A stretch of DNA of 64,000 nucleotides, taken from positions 277,758-341,757 of the forward strand of contig JAPNUX010000003.1 of NCBI GenBank assembly GCA_026626905.1. The letters run 5' to 3'. Below are positions 44,514-52,668 of this stretch, in pieces. The notes beneath the pieces are model-generated. The model had not been told where the DNA came from. It worked only from the letters and a program-made list of their open reading frames with translations, and did no database searches. How positions within the stretch are numbered: position 1 is the stretch's first letter; the number at the start of each line of letters is the position of its first letter. The position numbers and the translations under genes are program-made. This DNA is from Desulfurococcus sp. Lineage in GTDB: Archaea > Thermoproteota > Thermoprotei_A > Sulfolobales > Desulfurococcaceae.

Positions 44514-45689
44514 ATGGATAAAGTATTCGTTGTTGGAGTTGGAGCAACAAAGATTGGAAGGCATTTTGAACTCTCAGCGCGGGAGCTCTTCTCTCAGGCG
44601 TTAAAGAAGGCTATTGAGGATGCTGGAGGTGTTAAGCCTAGAGCTCTTATCGTAGGCAATATGACGTCGAGTGTTCTTATGGGTCAGGATAGCTTGGGTG
44701 CCCTTCTCGCAGACTACTCTGGCTTAAGAGGTATACCGGCATTTAAAGTTGAGGCTGCATGTGGTAGTGGCGGTGTAGCTATCTACACAGGCTACGCTCT
44801 AGTTAAGTCTGGGATAGCTGATGTTGTTGCTGTAGGCGGGGTTGAAAAGCTGACTGAATCGACAACAGAGTATGCTACGCGTGCTCTAGCTCAAGCAGCA
44901 GACGCCGACTTCGAGGTCTTCTATGGCGCTACCTTTACAGGCTTGAATGCCATGGTGGCCAGGCTTTACATGCAGCTCTTCGGCTACAATGATGAAGATC
45001 TATCCTACTGGCCGCTTAAAATGCACGAGTACGCTAGCTTCAACCCCTACGCTCAGCTACCTAGGAAGACATCAATGCAGGAGATCCTCAGCAGTCCCTT
45101 GATCGCTGATCCTATAAGACTGTTCCATGCCTCCCCTATAGGCGATGGTGCAGCAGCACTAATACTTGTAAGAGGCGAGGAGAAAGCCCGTGAAATAGCT
45201 AGAGCAGCCGGCAAGGATACCCTTGTGGAGCTAGCTGGAGTCGGAGTAGCAACAGATAGCGTTGATTTAGCATCGAGGAACAATATTCTAGTAATGGAGT
45301 CAACAGTGAAGGCTACTCAGGAGGCCTTAAAAATAGCTGGGGTAAGCCTTAAGGATGTAGACTATGCTGAGATACATGATGCATTCCATATAACAGCATA
45401 CGCATCACTAGAAGATATAGGCTTCGCTCCTAAAGGAGAAGCCCCGAAGCTATTCAAGGAAGGTAGGTTCCAGAAGGGTGATAAACCAGAGGTAAACTTC
45501 AGCGGCGGGTTGAAAGCAAGGGGGCATCCAGTTGGAGCTACAGGAGTATACCAGGTTGTAGAGGCTACCATGCAGTTGAGAGGAGACTTCCCAGGCTTTA
45601 AAGCCACTGATCCCAGTATAGCTTTAACTCACAACATAGGGGGTATTAGCACTATAGCAGCTGTATCAGTACTCAGGAGGCTGAAGTAG
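44514..45689 (+). CDS. Thiolase-family acyl-CoA acetyltransferase
   Basis: A 391-residue thiolase of the archaeal/SCP2-type group. The nucleophile Cys is in KVEAACGSGG, HDAFH gives the active His, and GGLKARGHPVGATG is the C-terminal signature. THNIGG takes the place of the second Cys motif seen in bacterial thiolases. In many archaea this thiolase lies by HMG-CoA synthase and a DUF35 partner for mevalonate synthesis, but here it is followed 2 bp later by a carboxyltransferase. ATG 44514 has GGGTGTGAG upstream. Function may be acetoacetyl-CoA formation or cleavage. Confidence 0.85.
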   Translation: MDKVFVVGVGATKIGRHFELSARELFSQALKKAIEDAGGVKPRALIVGNMTSSVLMGQDSLGALLADYSGLRGIPAFKVEAACGSGGVAIYTGYALVKSGIADVVAVGGVEKLTESTTEYATRALAQAADADFEVFYGATFTGLNAMVARLYMQLFGYNDEDLSYWPLKMHEYASFNPYAQLPRKTSMQEILSSPLIADPIRLFHASPIGDGAAALILVRGEEKAREIARAAGKDTLVELAGVGVATDSVDLASRNNILVMESTVKATQEALKIAGVSLKDVDYAEIHDAFHITAYASLEDIGFAPKGEAPKLFKEGRFQKGDKPEVNFSGGLKARGHPVGATGVYQVVEATMQLRGDFPGFKATDPSIALTHNIGGISTIAAVSVLRRLK

Positions 45690-45691
45690 CA

Positions 45692-47248
45692 TTGAGCCAT
45701 GAGAGCCTTATAAAGAAGGTTGAAGAGTACAGGCAGAAGTCTATTGAAGGCGGAGGCAGAGATAGAATAGAGCAGCAGAGGCAGAAAGGCAAGCTCTGGG
45801 TTCGAGATAGACTTGAAAGACTACTAGACCCAGGCTCTTTCACAGAGCTCCAATGGATGAGACTACATAGATCGACTTACTTCGGTATGGATAAGCTAAA
45901 GTACTATGGGGATGGAGTGGTAACAGGTTTTGGAACCATTGATGGAAGACCAGTCTACGTTTACGCCCAGGATTTCACAGTTCTCGGGGGAAGCATCGGC
46001 GAGGTGCACGGGGATAAAATAGCCAGGTTAATAGAGAAGGCTATTGAAACCGGGGCCCCCGTGATAGGCCTCTACGATTCAGGAGGGGCACGAATACAGG
46101 AGGGAGTTGCAGCTCTTCACAGCAGTGGCAGGATATTCTACGCTAATGTGAAAGCCAGCGGTGTCATACCTCAGATCGCCGTCATGATGGGGCCCTGTGC
46201 TGGTGCAGCCTCCTATAGTCCAGCCCTCATGGACTTCGTCATAATGGTTAAATCCTCCTACATGTTCATAACAGGGCCTGAAGCGGTTAAAGCAGCAATT
46301 GGTGCTGATGTAACCTTCGAGCAGCTCGGCGGAGCTGAGGTTCACGCATCGAAGAGCGGGGTAGCCCACTTTATTGTGGAAGATGAGGATTCAGCTCTAG
46401 CCTTGACTAGAAGACTTCTCTCATACCTACCTAGCAATAACATGGAGGAGCCGCCGTTTGTTGCTACCGAGGACCCTGTGGATAGGAGAATAGATGAAGT
46501 CTACGAGATAGTGCCGACAGACCCCTTCAAGCCCTTCGATGTTAAGAAAGTGATAAGCCTGGTGGTTGATGAAGGAGAATTCCTGGAGGTACACGAGCAC
46601 TTCGGCAGATCAGCTGTAATAGGATTCGGGAGGATTGGAGGCTACACTACTTGTATTATTGCTAATCAGCCGGCTGTTAATGCTGGAGCCATAGATATAG
46701 ATGCAAGTGTTAAGATAGCTAGATTTGTGAGATTCTGTAATGCATTCAATATACCTATTGTGACACTCGTGGATACACCAGGCTTCATGCCTGGAATCGA
46801 CCAGGAGCATATGGGTATAATAAGACATGGAGCAAAAATCCTCTACGCTTACGCTGAGGCAACAGTACCCAAGATAACGCTGATAATGAGGAAGGCCTAT
46901 GGTGGTGCATACATAGCGATGGGGAGTCTCTCACTGGGCAGTGATATTAATTTCGCGTGGCCTACAGCCGAAATAGCTGTGATGGGGCCTGATGCAGCCG
47001 CGAGAATACTCTACAGGAAGGAGGTTGCAACCGCCTCTAACCCTGAGGAAGTTCTCAGCAGGAAGATAGCTGAGTACAGAGAGACATTTGCAAATCCGTT
47101 CAGGGCAGCCGAGCTAGGATATATTGACGACATAATAGATCCAGCGTTAACAAGATTAAAGATCTACGAGGCATTAAAATTCCTGAGAGGAAAGCGCGAG
47201 GAGTACCTGGGGCCTCTTCCGAGAAAGCATGGTAATATCCCGCTCTAA
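45692..47248 (+). CDS. Acyl-CoA carboxyltransferase (PccB/MmdA-like)
   Basis: A 518-residue carboxyltransferase of the propionyl-CoA/acetyl-CoA carboxylase beta type, also found as methylmalonyl-CoA decarboxylase alpha. Both crotonase-like halves are intact: LYDSGGARIQEG with GPCAGAASYSPAL, and VDTPGFMPGIDQE with KAYGGAYIAMGS forming the oxyanion holes. It moves CO2 between biotin and acyl-CoA. The TTG start lies 2 bp after the thiolase stop. The biotin carrier gene is convergent and overlaps 4 bp. A canonical biotin carboxylase is not seen in the window. Confidence 0.92.
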   Translation: MSHESLIKKVEEYRQKSIEGGGRDRIEQQRQKGKLWVRDRLERLLDPGSFTELQWMRLHRSTYFGMDKLKYYGDGVVTGFGTIDGRPVYVYAQDFTVLGGSIGEVHGDKIARLIEKAIETGAPVIGLYDSGGARIQEGVAALHSSGRIFYANVKASGVIPQIAVMMGPCAGAASYSPALMDFVIMVKSSYMFITGPEAVKAAIGADVTFEQLGGAEVHASKSGVAHFIVEDEDSALALTRRLLSYLPSNNMEEPPFVATEDPVDRRIDEVYEIVPTDPFKPFDVKKVISLVVDEGEFLEVHEHFGRSAVIGFGRIGGYTTCIIANQPAVNAGAIDIDASVKIARFVRFCNAFNIPIVTLVDTPGFMPGIDQEHMGIIRHGAKILYAYAEATVPKITLIMRKAYGGAYIAMGSLSLGSDINFAWPTAEIAVMGPDAAARILYRKEVATASNPEEVLSRKIAEYRETFANPFRAAELGYIDDIIDPALTRLKIYEALKFLRGKREEYLGPLPRKHGNIPL

Positions 47249-47787
47249 CCTCTGCTTTTTTCAACCTTAATCTTCACTAGTCTTCCATCCTTACTGACAG
47301 AGCCGCCGGGTTTAACGTACACGGCTTCAACTACTCCTCTATACGGGGACTTCACTTCTATGAACATCTTCATGGATTCTAAGACTGCTATTACATCCCC
47401 TTCGTTAACACTCTGACCTGGAGTTACTCTGACATCAGCCACCCTGCCACTCACCGGGGTTTTAATTACTCCCTCCTCTTCTACCTCCAGCTCTATACTC
47501 TTAGTCTTCTCTACCTCCTTCTCTATTTTCGCTTGCTCAGCTTTCTCCTTGATCTTCCTGACGAAAATAGATTCCAAGTTAACGTAGATCCTCTTGCCGA
47601 CTATTCCTACTGATACAGGCTTGTCGTCAACGAATAGAATGTACCTTCCGTCGCTCTCCTTTAGGATTCTAACCCTGTATATTCTCCCCTCTGAATCCCT
47701 GAGTACTACGAGGTCTTTTTCACGTGCAAGCACCTCTAAGTCTACGTTATCATTATTGACTAGGGTTACAGTGTACTTCTTAGGCAT
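47245..47787 (-). CDS. Biotin carboxyl carrier protein
   Basis: A 180-residue protein with an N-terminal beta-rich ~80 residues, a charged linker (KIKEKAEQAKIEKEVEKTKS) and a C-terminal biotinyl domain with AVLESMKMFIEVKSP, where the Lys in ESMKM receives biotin. TPVSGRVADVRVTPGQSVNEG is typical of the biotinyl hammerhead. It is convergent with the carboxyltransferase gene. It would carry CO2 between a biotin carboxylase and the transferase; the divergent BC-like protein at 9390-10898 is the only visible candidate. Confidence 0.9.
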   Translation of the reverse strand: MPKKYTVTLVNNDNVDLEVLAREKDLVVLRDSEGRIYRVRILKESDGRYILFVDDKPVSVGIVGKRIYVNLESIFVRKIKEKAEQAKIEKEVEKTKSIELEVEEEGVIKTPVSGRVADVRVTPGQSVNEGDVIAVLESMKMFIEVKSPYRGVVEAVYVKPGGSVSKDGRLVKIKVEKSRG

Positions 47788-47948
47788 AAAGTAACCCTCC
47801 CTTAGGTTTCAGCAACGCCAACCCTCTTCACTATTCCGTCACGGGTTCGCTCATCATCAGAATCTATAGAATTAGGCTATGAGGTATTAAATGCCATCTC
47901 ATTTATAACACTGTTAAAGTATCTAGTGGGACTTGAGGAGTGGTCGGC

Positions 47949-49037
47949 TTGACCCTTGAGTGGAGTTTAGTAAGGAGGAAGAGAGAGGACTTCTGGAGCA
48001 GTAACCCTGTCTACAAAGCTATGTACGAGAGGCTTGTTAAGCAAGGCTACCATATTATAGGCACGATCGGGGCTGTGAAGAGGTGTCACTGGACTAAGGA
48101 AGCTGTCCTGAGAAATAGATATTGTTATAAGTGCCTATGGTATGGTATAGAGAGCCATAGATGCATTCAGATGACTCCTGTCGTAGCATGGTGTTGGAAT
48201 AGATGCCTTCACTGCTGGAGACTACAGCCTGAGGACGTAGGAATGCACTGGGATGAAACACGTCCACCTGTAGTCGATGACCCCGAGGTGCTGGTTGAGG
48301 AGAGTATTAAGGTTCACAGGGAGATCATGGCTGGCTTCAAGGGGAACCCGAAGGCGGATCAAGTGAGAGTTATGGAGGCGATGGAGCCTAGGCATGCAGC
48401 TATAAGTCTAGCAGGCGAGCCCCTGCTCTACCCGAGGCTCGGCGAGCTAATAGAAGAATACCATAAGAGGAATATAACAACATTCCTTGTAACGCATGGT
48501 ACAAGACCCGACACACTGAGGAACCTGGAGACGGAGCCAAGCCAGCTCTATATTAGCATAGAAGCATGGGATAAGAAGAGCTACGAGTACTTCAACCGCC
48601 CGCTTGTACCTAGAGCCTGGGAGTTATTCAACGAGACGTTAAAACTAGTGCCGAGCTTTAAATCACCCACGGTATTCAGGTTTACGATTGTAAAGGGGTT
48701 CAACGACCACGAGGAAGCCCTTAAGGGTTTCGCAAGGTTCGTTGAGACTGCTCAGCCATGGTACATAGAGGTTAAAGCCTACATGCATATCGGTGGGAGC
48801 AGAGAGAGGCTAACGAGAAGCAACATGCCGTCACACAACGATATCAGGGTGGTTGCAGGGAAGCTCTCCGAGCTAACAGGATACGAGGTTCTAAGCGAGT
48901 CTATTCCAAGCCGTATTGTACTCTTAAGCAGAGTGGGGAAGCCGTTAAGGCATGGTAAGGGTTGTCCTGATGGAGTGGAACACCCTGAGAAGTATACGCC
49001 GGTGATCACTGAGGAGTATGAGGAGATTGAAGGCTAG
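47949..49037 (+). CDS. taw1: tRNA 4-demethylwyosine synthase (Taw1/TYW1 radical SAM enzyme)
   Basis: Makes the tricyclic base 4-demethylwyosine at G37 of tRNA-Phe from m1G and pyruvate. The ~362-residue protein has the radical SAM cluster motif CxxxCxxC in WCWNRCLHCWR and a second, N-terminal Cys set (RCHWTKEAVLRNRYCYKC) that in archaeal Taw1 binds another Fe-S cluster. ISLAGEPLLYPRLGELI and FRFTIVKGFND match the family. TTG 47949 has GAGGAG eight bases upstream and is preferred over an in-frame GTG at 47940. A TATA-like TTTATAAC lies near 47900. Confidence 0.93.
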   Translation: MTLEWSLVRRKREDFWSSNPVYKAMYERLVKQGYHIIGTIGAVKRCHWTKEAVLRNRYCYKCLWYGIESHRCIQMTPVVAWCWNRCLHCWRLQPEDVGMHWDETRPPVVDDPEVLVEESIKVHREIMAGFKGNPKADQVRVMEAMEPRHAAISLAGEPLLYPRLGELIEEYHKRNITTFLVTHGTRPDTLRNLETEPSQLYISIEAWDKKSYEYFNRPLVPRAWELFNETLKLVPSFKSPTVFRFTIVKGFNDHEEALKGFARFVETAQPWYIEVKAYMHIGGSRERLTRSNMPSHNDIRVVAGKLSELTGYEVLSESIPSRIVLLSRVGKPLRHGKGCPDGVEHPEKYTPVITEEYEEIEG

Positions 49038-49085
49038 GACTCAGGCTTAAAGCACCTGCAATACGATCACTATTTAACCTGAATA

Positions 49086-49109
49086 ACACCTAATCTTGGT
49101 GTTAGGTGT
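49086..49109. promoter_or_regulatory. Perfect 8-bp inverted repeat covering the SD of the next gene
   Basis: ACACCTAA-N8-TTAGGTGT. The right arm includes the GGTG that would serve as Shine-Dalgarno site for TTG 49115. A TATA-like CTATTTAACC (49069-49078) puts the start of transcription near the repeat's centre. It could be a DNA operator or, if transcribed whole, a hairpin hiding the ribosome site. Confidence 0.4.
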
Positions 49110-49114
49110 GAGTT

Positions 49115-49987
49115 TTGGTATCGAGGATACTTGTTGCAGGAGCAGGCTTAATGGGGTCTTCACTAGCTAAATGTCTATCCTCGAAGAAGATTGAAGTCTA
49201 CGTGTATAATAGGAGTGTTGAGAAAGCTAGGGCTCTCTGCTCTGAGGTAGAGTGCAGTGTTGTTGAGAATCTAGGGGGGCTAAGAGATATTGATGCAGCA
49301 GTAATGTTTCTCTTCGATGACAACGCTGTACTAGACTTTACGAGGATGCTGATATCCAATGGGTCTCTCAAGGAGATTAAGCTTCTAGTGAATTCTTCAA
49401 CTATAAGCCCTGAAACCAGCCTTACCCTCTATGAGGTAGTTAAAAACAACGGTGGAGTATACGTTGAATCCCCTGTCTACGGGAGTACTGATGAGGCATC
49501 ATCATGCAACCTGATATCAATGCTGGCAGGAGATGAGGAGGCAAGACTGATAGCTGAGAGGACTGCATCACTCTATTCTTCTAGAGTATTCTGGGTGGGC
49601 AGGGTCCCCAAGGCTATGGCATTAAAGCTATCGCTAAATAACATAGGGCTTTCAATGCCAGCCGTTCTAGCAGAATCCCTCATCCTGCTAGACCTATATA
49701 ATGTTGATGTAAAGATCTTCGAGGATATAGCCAGCACACTCTGGTTTGGAAGTATAATTAAGAGGTACCTTGAGAGAGCTGAGAGGACTGGGGGGAAGCC
49801 GAGATTCACTGTAGCTGGTGCAGCCAAAGACTACAGGGTTATATCGTACACGCTGCTCGCTAAAGGCAAGCATCCACTAATCTCTCACGCCATAGCCGGC
49901 TTCTATGATTTAGCGGCTAGGGTATCACCTGGAGAGGATTATCCAAGAGCAATATCACTCTACAGGAAGCTAACCGGGGTACGATGA
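49115..49987 (+). CDS. Beta-hydroxyacid dehydrogenase family protein (HIBADH/6PGDH-like)
   Basis: A 290-residue NAD(P)-dependent enzyme. The Rossmann motif GAGLMGSSLAKCL begins at residue ~9, with ESPVYGSTDEASSCNLISML as substrate motif and PKAMALKLSLNNIGLSMPAV holding the catalytic Lys and Asn. The family covers 3-hydroxyisobutyrate, tartronate semialdehyde and imine reductases. The usual DAPVSGG motif is changed to ESPVYGS, so the substrate is uncertain. The TTG start follows GGTG. XPF starts 25 bp after the stop. Confidence 0.8.
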   Translation: MVSRILVAGAGLMGSSLAKCLSSKKIEVYVYNRSVEKARALCSEVECSVVENLGGLRDIDAAVMFLFDDNAVLDFTRMLISNGSLKEIKLLVNSSTISPETSLTLYEVVKNNGGVYVESPVYGSTDEASSCNLISMLAGDEEARLIAERTASLYSSRVFWVGRVPKAMALKLSLNNIGLSMPAVLAESLILLDLYNVDVKIFEDIASTLWFGSIIKRYLERAERTGGKPRFTVAGAAKDYRVISYTLLAKGKHPLISHAIAGFYDLAARVSPGEDYPRAISLYRKLTGVR

Positions 49988-50012
49988 GATTAAGCTGAGG
50001 GTATACCTCTAG

Positions 50013-50726
50013 ATGAGTATTAAACTACTTGCACCGGTTGACGTGGTAATAGATTCGAGAGAGAACAGCAAGCACCCGGAGTTCAGGGAGGCGTTCATTA
50101 GAGAAGGGTTAAAAGTAGCTGTAAGAGAGCTTCAAGCAGGAGATTTCCTCTTAATGGCGCCTCCTGAAAAGAAGTCTATTCTAATTGAAAGAAAGAGCAT
50201 TGATGACCTCGCTAACAGCGTGAAAGACAATAGGATATGGGAGCAGAGCAGGCTACTCCTCGAAGAAGCCCGTAGAGATGGGCATCAACCCCTACTAGTA
50301 GTTGAAGGATGCATCAGTAGCCTTGAGAAGTACCGGGGCTGGAGGATCCAGAGTATACTCAGAGTACTCGACTCCCTGATACTCGACATGGGTATACCCG
50401 TGCTCAATACTCCAAGCAAAGATGCTACTATCGCCTGGATCATAGCTAAAGCTAAAAGCCTGGGTAGAACTGAGAGCAAGCAGGTTTTCAGAATGAGGGT
50501 TGAAAAGAAGCCTATGAATCTACAGGAGAGAATACTGTATGTTGCTGAAGGCGTGGTAGGCCCTGTACTAGCTCGAAGACTCCTCGAGAAGTTTAAGACT
50601 CTCAGGAATCTAGCAAACGCCTCTAAACACGAGCTACTAAGCGTTGAGGGTATAGGAGAGAAGAGGGCAGAAGAGATATACATCCTCTTCAATACACCCT
50701 GGCAGAGCAATGAATCGGAAAAATAG
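50013..50726 (+). CDS. xpf: XPF/Mus81-family nuclease, short crenarchaeal form
   Basis: A 237-residue structure-specific endonuclease for flaps, forks and repair. The ERCC4 nuclease domain is complete: VDVVIDSRENSKHPE, ILIERKSIDDLANSVKDNRI (the ERKxxxD motif) and PLLVVEG. A tandem helix-hairpin-helix domain ends the protein (VVGPVLARRLLEKFKTLRNL, LLSVEGIGEKRAEEIY). The helicase half of euryarchaeal Hef is absent, as is normal in crenarchaea. These enzymes need PCNA, but the C-terminus after the HhH shows no clear PIP box. It is probably cotranscribed with the upstream dehydrogenase. Confidence 0.92.
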   Translation: MSIKLLAPVDVVIDSRENSKHPEFREAFIREGLKVAVRELQAGDFLLMAPPEKKSILIERKSIDDLANSVKDNRIWEQSRLLLEEARRDGHQPLLVVEGCISSLEKYRGWRIQSILRVLDSLILDMGIPVLNTPSKDATIAWIIAKAKSLGRTESKQVFRMRVEKKPMNLQERILYVAEGVVGPVLARRLLEKFKTLRNLANASKHELLSVEGIGEKRAEEIYILFNTPWQSNESEK

Positions 50727-50927
50727 CATCCAACTTAACTCAATCCAAATAATCCTTGAATTTCAATGTTATATTACAGCTAGTTTAAACTTCATGGATG
50801 TTAATAGATAATGAGGATCCTTAAAGCTTCAAGTGCAAGCTGAAATCTACTCGCAATGATTAAAAGCTCATGCTACTGTATTCGTAGCCTAGGGCGTTAA
50901 CGGAACGATGACTACAGGGTGCAAACA
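50727..50927. other. Non-coding gap
   Basis: A 201-bp gap. ATAATGA, CTGA and ATGATTA strings near 50800-50865 recall C/D-box RNA parts, but their spacings (25 and 12) and the missing final D box argue against it. GGGTG near 50917 serves the next gene. Nothing else is seen. Confidence 0.3.
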
Positions 50928-51944
50928 GTGGATCCGGGGTCACTCTATAGCGTTATAAGCTATCTTGCCCCAATTACAGTATCCGCGCTTACAACTAGAA
51001 TTCTCCTTAAATGGTGGATTTCAACGGGTAGTAAACTAGGCTTCACAGGTAGAGATATGAATAAACCTGGAGATGTACGTGTCGTAGAGGCTGGCGGTAT
51101 ATGGGTTATCCTTGGAGCAGTCTTCGGGATACTAACCTACGTGGCAGTTGAAACATACACGGAAGACTATAACGGGTTCTACACTTACTTTGCTATCTCA
51201 CAGGTCCTCCTACTCGCCGGCCTCCTAGGCTTAATGGATGATATGCTAGGGTGGAAGAAGGGGTTAAGAAAGATTACGAGAGTAATGCTGACGATACCTA
51301 TATCGCTCCCCATAGTAGTTATAAGAGAAGGGCATTCCACGATGGAGATACCTTTAATGGGTGCCGTGGACCTAGGAGTACTCTACCCGCTACTAGTTGT
51401 CCCGCTAGGTGTTATGGGAGCCAGTAACGCGTTCAACATGATTGCCGGATACAACGGGCTTGAAGGCCTCCAAGCCCTACTGATAACACTTCTCACCTTA
51501 GTCTTCGCTATTAAGAAGGGTATTACAGTCGTGGTGCCACTGCTACTAGTAATGGCTGCATCAATACTGTTCTTCCTCTACTACAACTGGTATCCTGCTA
51601 AAGTCTTCCCCGGGAATACTTTTACTTACGGCTTCGGAGCCTTCTATGCATCTCTAGTGATATACGGGAACTTCGAGAAGTTTGGTCTCGCCATGTTTAC
51701 ACTATACTTCATTGAGCTAGCTTTATTCCTGAGAGGACTGCGCGACCATGTATACAAAGAGAACTTCGGGATACCACGCCCCTCCGGATGCCTGGATCCA
51801 CCTTATAGTAGAGTGTACAGTCTAACACATCTAGCCCTTATAGTCGTTAAAAAAGTGAAAGGTTGTGCACGAGAAGTTGACGTTGTATTCTTCATAGCTC
51901 TACTTCAACTAGCAGTCGGGCTTCTAGCTTTAACCCTACTATAA
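50928..51944 (+). CDS. GlcNAc-1-phosphate transferase, MraY/WecA/AglH-like
   Basis: A ~338-residue membrane enzyme with ten or so helices, of the polyprenyl-phosphate N-acetylhexosamine-1-phosphate transferase family. LLGLMDDMLGWKKGLRK carries the DD Mg-binding pair, GASNAFNMIAGYNGLEG the NxxN/D and GxN motifs, and PAKVFPGNTFTYGFGAF the second acidic site variant. It likely starts N-glycan assembly on dolichyl phosphate. GTG 50928 follows GGGTG; an in-frame GTG at 50919 overlaps the SD. It is convergent with the zinc-finger gene. Confidence 0.85.
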   Translation: MDPGSLYSVISYLAPITVSALTTRILLKWWISTGSKLGFTGRDMNKPGDVRVVEAGGIWVILGAVFGILTYVAVETYTEDYNGFYTYFAISQVLLLAGLLGLMDDMLGWKKGLRKITRVMLTIPISLPIVVIREGHSTMEIPLMGAVDLGVLYPLLVVPLGVMGASNAFNMIAGYNGLEGLQALLITLLTLVFAIKKGITVVVPLLLVMAASILFFLYYNWYPAKVFPGNTFTYGFGAFYASLVIYGNFEKFGLAMFTLYFIELALFLRGLRDHVYKENFGIPRPSGCLDPPYSRVYSLTHLALIVVKKVKGCAREVDVVFFIALLQLAVGLLALTLL

Positions 51945-51984
51945 TTAGAGTCGTGAAGGTTGATTTACTGCTTTCCCGATTAGA

Positions 51985-52278
51985 CTACTCAATGCATGCA
52001 ACTGCCACTTCCTCTAGTTCAGCAAGGTGTGTTTTAGTTAAGTGAAGATAGAGAGCATGCCTCCACGAGCGGGGGCCGGGAGTGTAGCTGCAGAACGGGC
52101 ATTTCCTATAGGTGTCTATTAATACGGCTAGCTCCTCTAACTCCTTGATCACGCTTTTACAGCTCATTTCAGCTAAATGAATAGATCCCTGACTAGGCTT
52201 CTTCCTAGTAATAAATCTCGCTATACTGAAGGCTAGCTTCTCGAGTAGCCTAAAGCTTACAACTTTATTCTGGCTCAT
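51985..52278 (-). CDS. C2H2 zinc-finger protein, probable autoregulator
   Basis: A 97-residue basic protein with one zinc finger CPFCSYTPGPRSWRHALYLH...TKTH near residues 60-83 (C-x2-C and H-x4-H type). The N-terminal part is helical and basic (LLEKLAFSIARFITRKKP). The ATG at 52278 sits beside two 15-bp repeats (52289-52303, 52319-52333) that flank its TATA box, fitting self-repression. The target genes are unknown. Crenarchaea and their viruses often encode such small C2H2 proteins. Confidence 0.68.
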   Translation of the reverse strand: MSQNKVVSFRLLEKLAFSIARFITRKKPSQGSIHLAEMSCKSVIKELEELAVLIDTYRKCPFCSYTPGPRSWRHALYLHLTKTHLAELEEVAVACIE

Positions 52279-52288
52279 ATAGATCCCA

Positions 52289-52336
52289 TTTCTATTTTGG
52301 AAACAGGGTTAAATAAGTTTTCTATTTTGGAAATAG
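52289..52336 (-). promoter_or_regulatory. Twin operator flanking the TATA of the zinc-finger gene
   Basis: TTTCTATTTTGGAAA occurs at 52289-52303 and again at 52319-52333, exactly 30 bp apart. The second copy extends to a near-perfect palindrome CTATTT-TGG-AAATAG (52322-52336). Between them, on the minus strand, lies AACTTATTTAAC (52309-52320), a good TATA box. Transcription would start about 52285, with one copy over the start and one upstream. This is the layout of a repressor operator. Confidence 0.6.
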
Positions 52337-52432
52337 GAGGTAGTTTCAGGCTCCACAGCATACAGCGATCGCACTTTCACTGCACTCTCTACTTATAAGT
52401 CTCGAGATTAGAGCGTGATAGAAGGTGGAATT

Positions 52433-52597
52433 ATGAACCCTGAAGTTAAAGTCTACCTGGTGGTAGTATTAAAGAGAATTAAAAGTAGCATCGAGAAATG
52501 CGGGAGCATTGAATGTGCTCTCTCAGTTATTGATACCTACATTGAGGCTATAGATGAGAAGACAACAAGCGAGATCATGAGGCTGCTCGGCCTCTAG
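52433..52597 (+). CDS. Small helical protein, function unknown
   Basis: A 54-residue protein (MNPEVKVYLVVVLKRIKSSI at the start) with two Cys (CGSIEC), possibly two helices and a conserved-looking end EIMRLLGL. ATG 52433 follows GAAGGTGG at good spacing, which is the main support. It lies between the zinc-finger gene (divergent) and the ferritin-like/VIT1 gene (72 bp downstream, same strand) and may be cotranscribed with the latter. No family is recognised. Confidence 0.5.
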   Translation: MNPEVKVYLVVVLKRIKSSIEKCGSIECALSVIDTYIEAIDEKTTSEIMRLLGL

Positions 52598-52668
52598 GGG
52601 TCTTCGCGGTCAACACTTAAAGCATATTAAGGGTTAAGCCCACTATATTCGAAGACAGGGAATCCTTA

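Noticed and set aside
50800..50870. C/D-box-like strings ATAATGA, CTGA, ATGATTA
   Set aside because: Spacing of the first pair is too long, and the terminal D box is missing.
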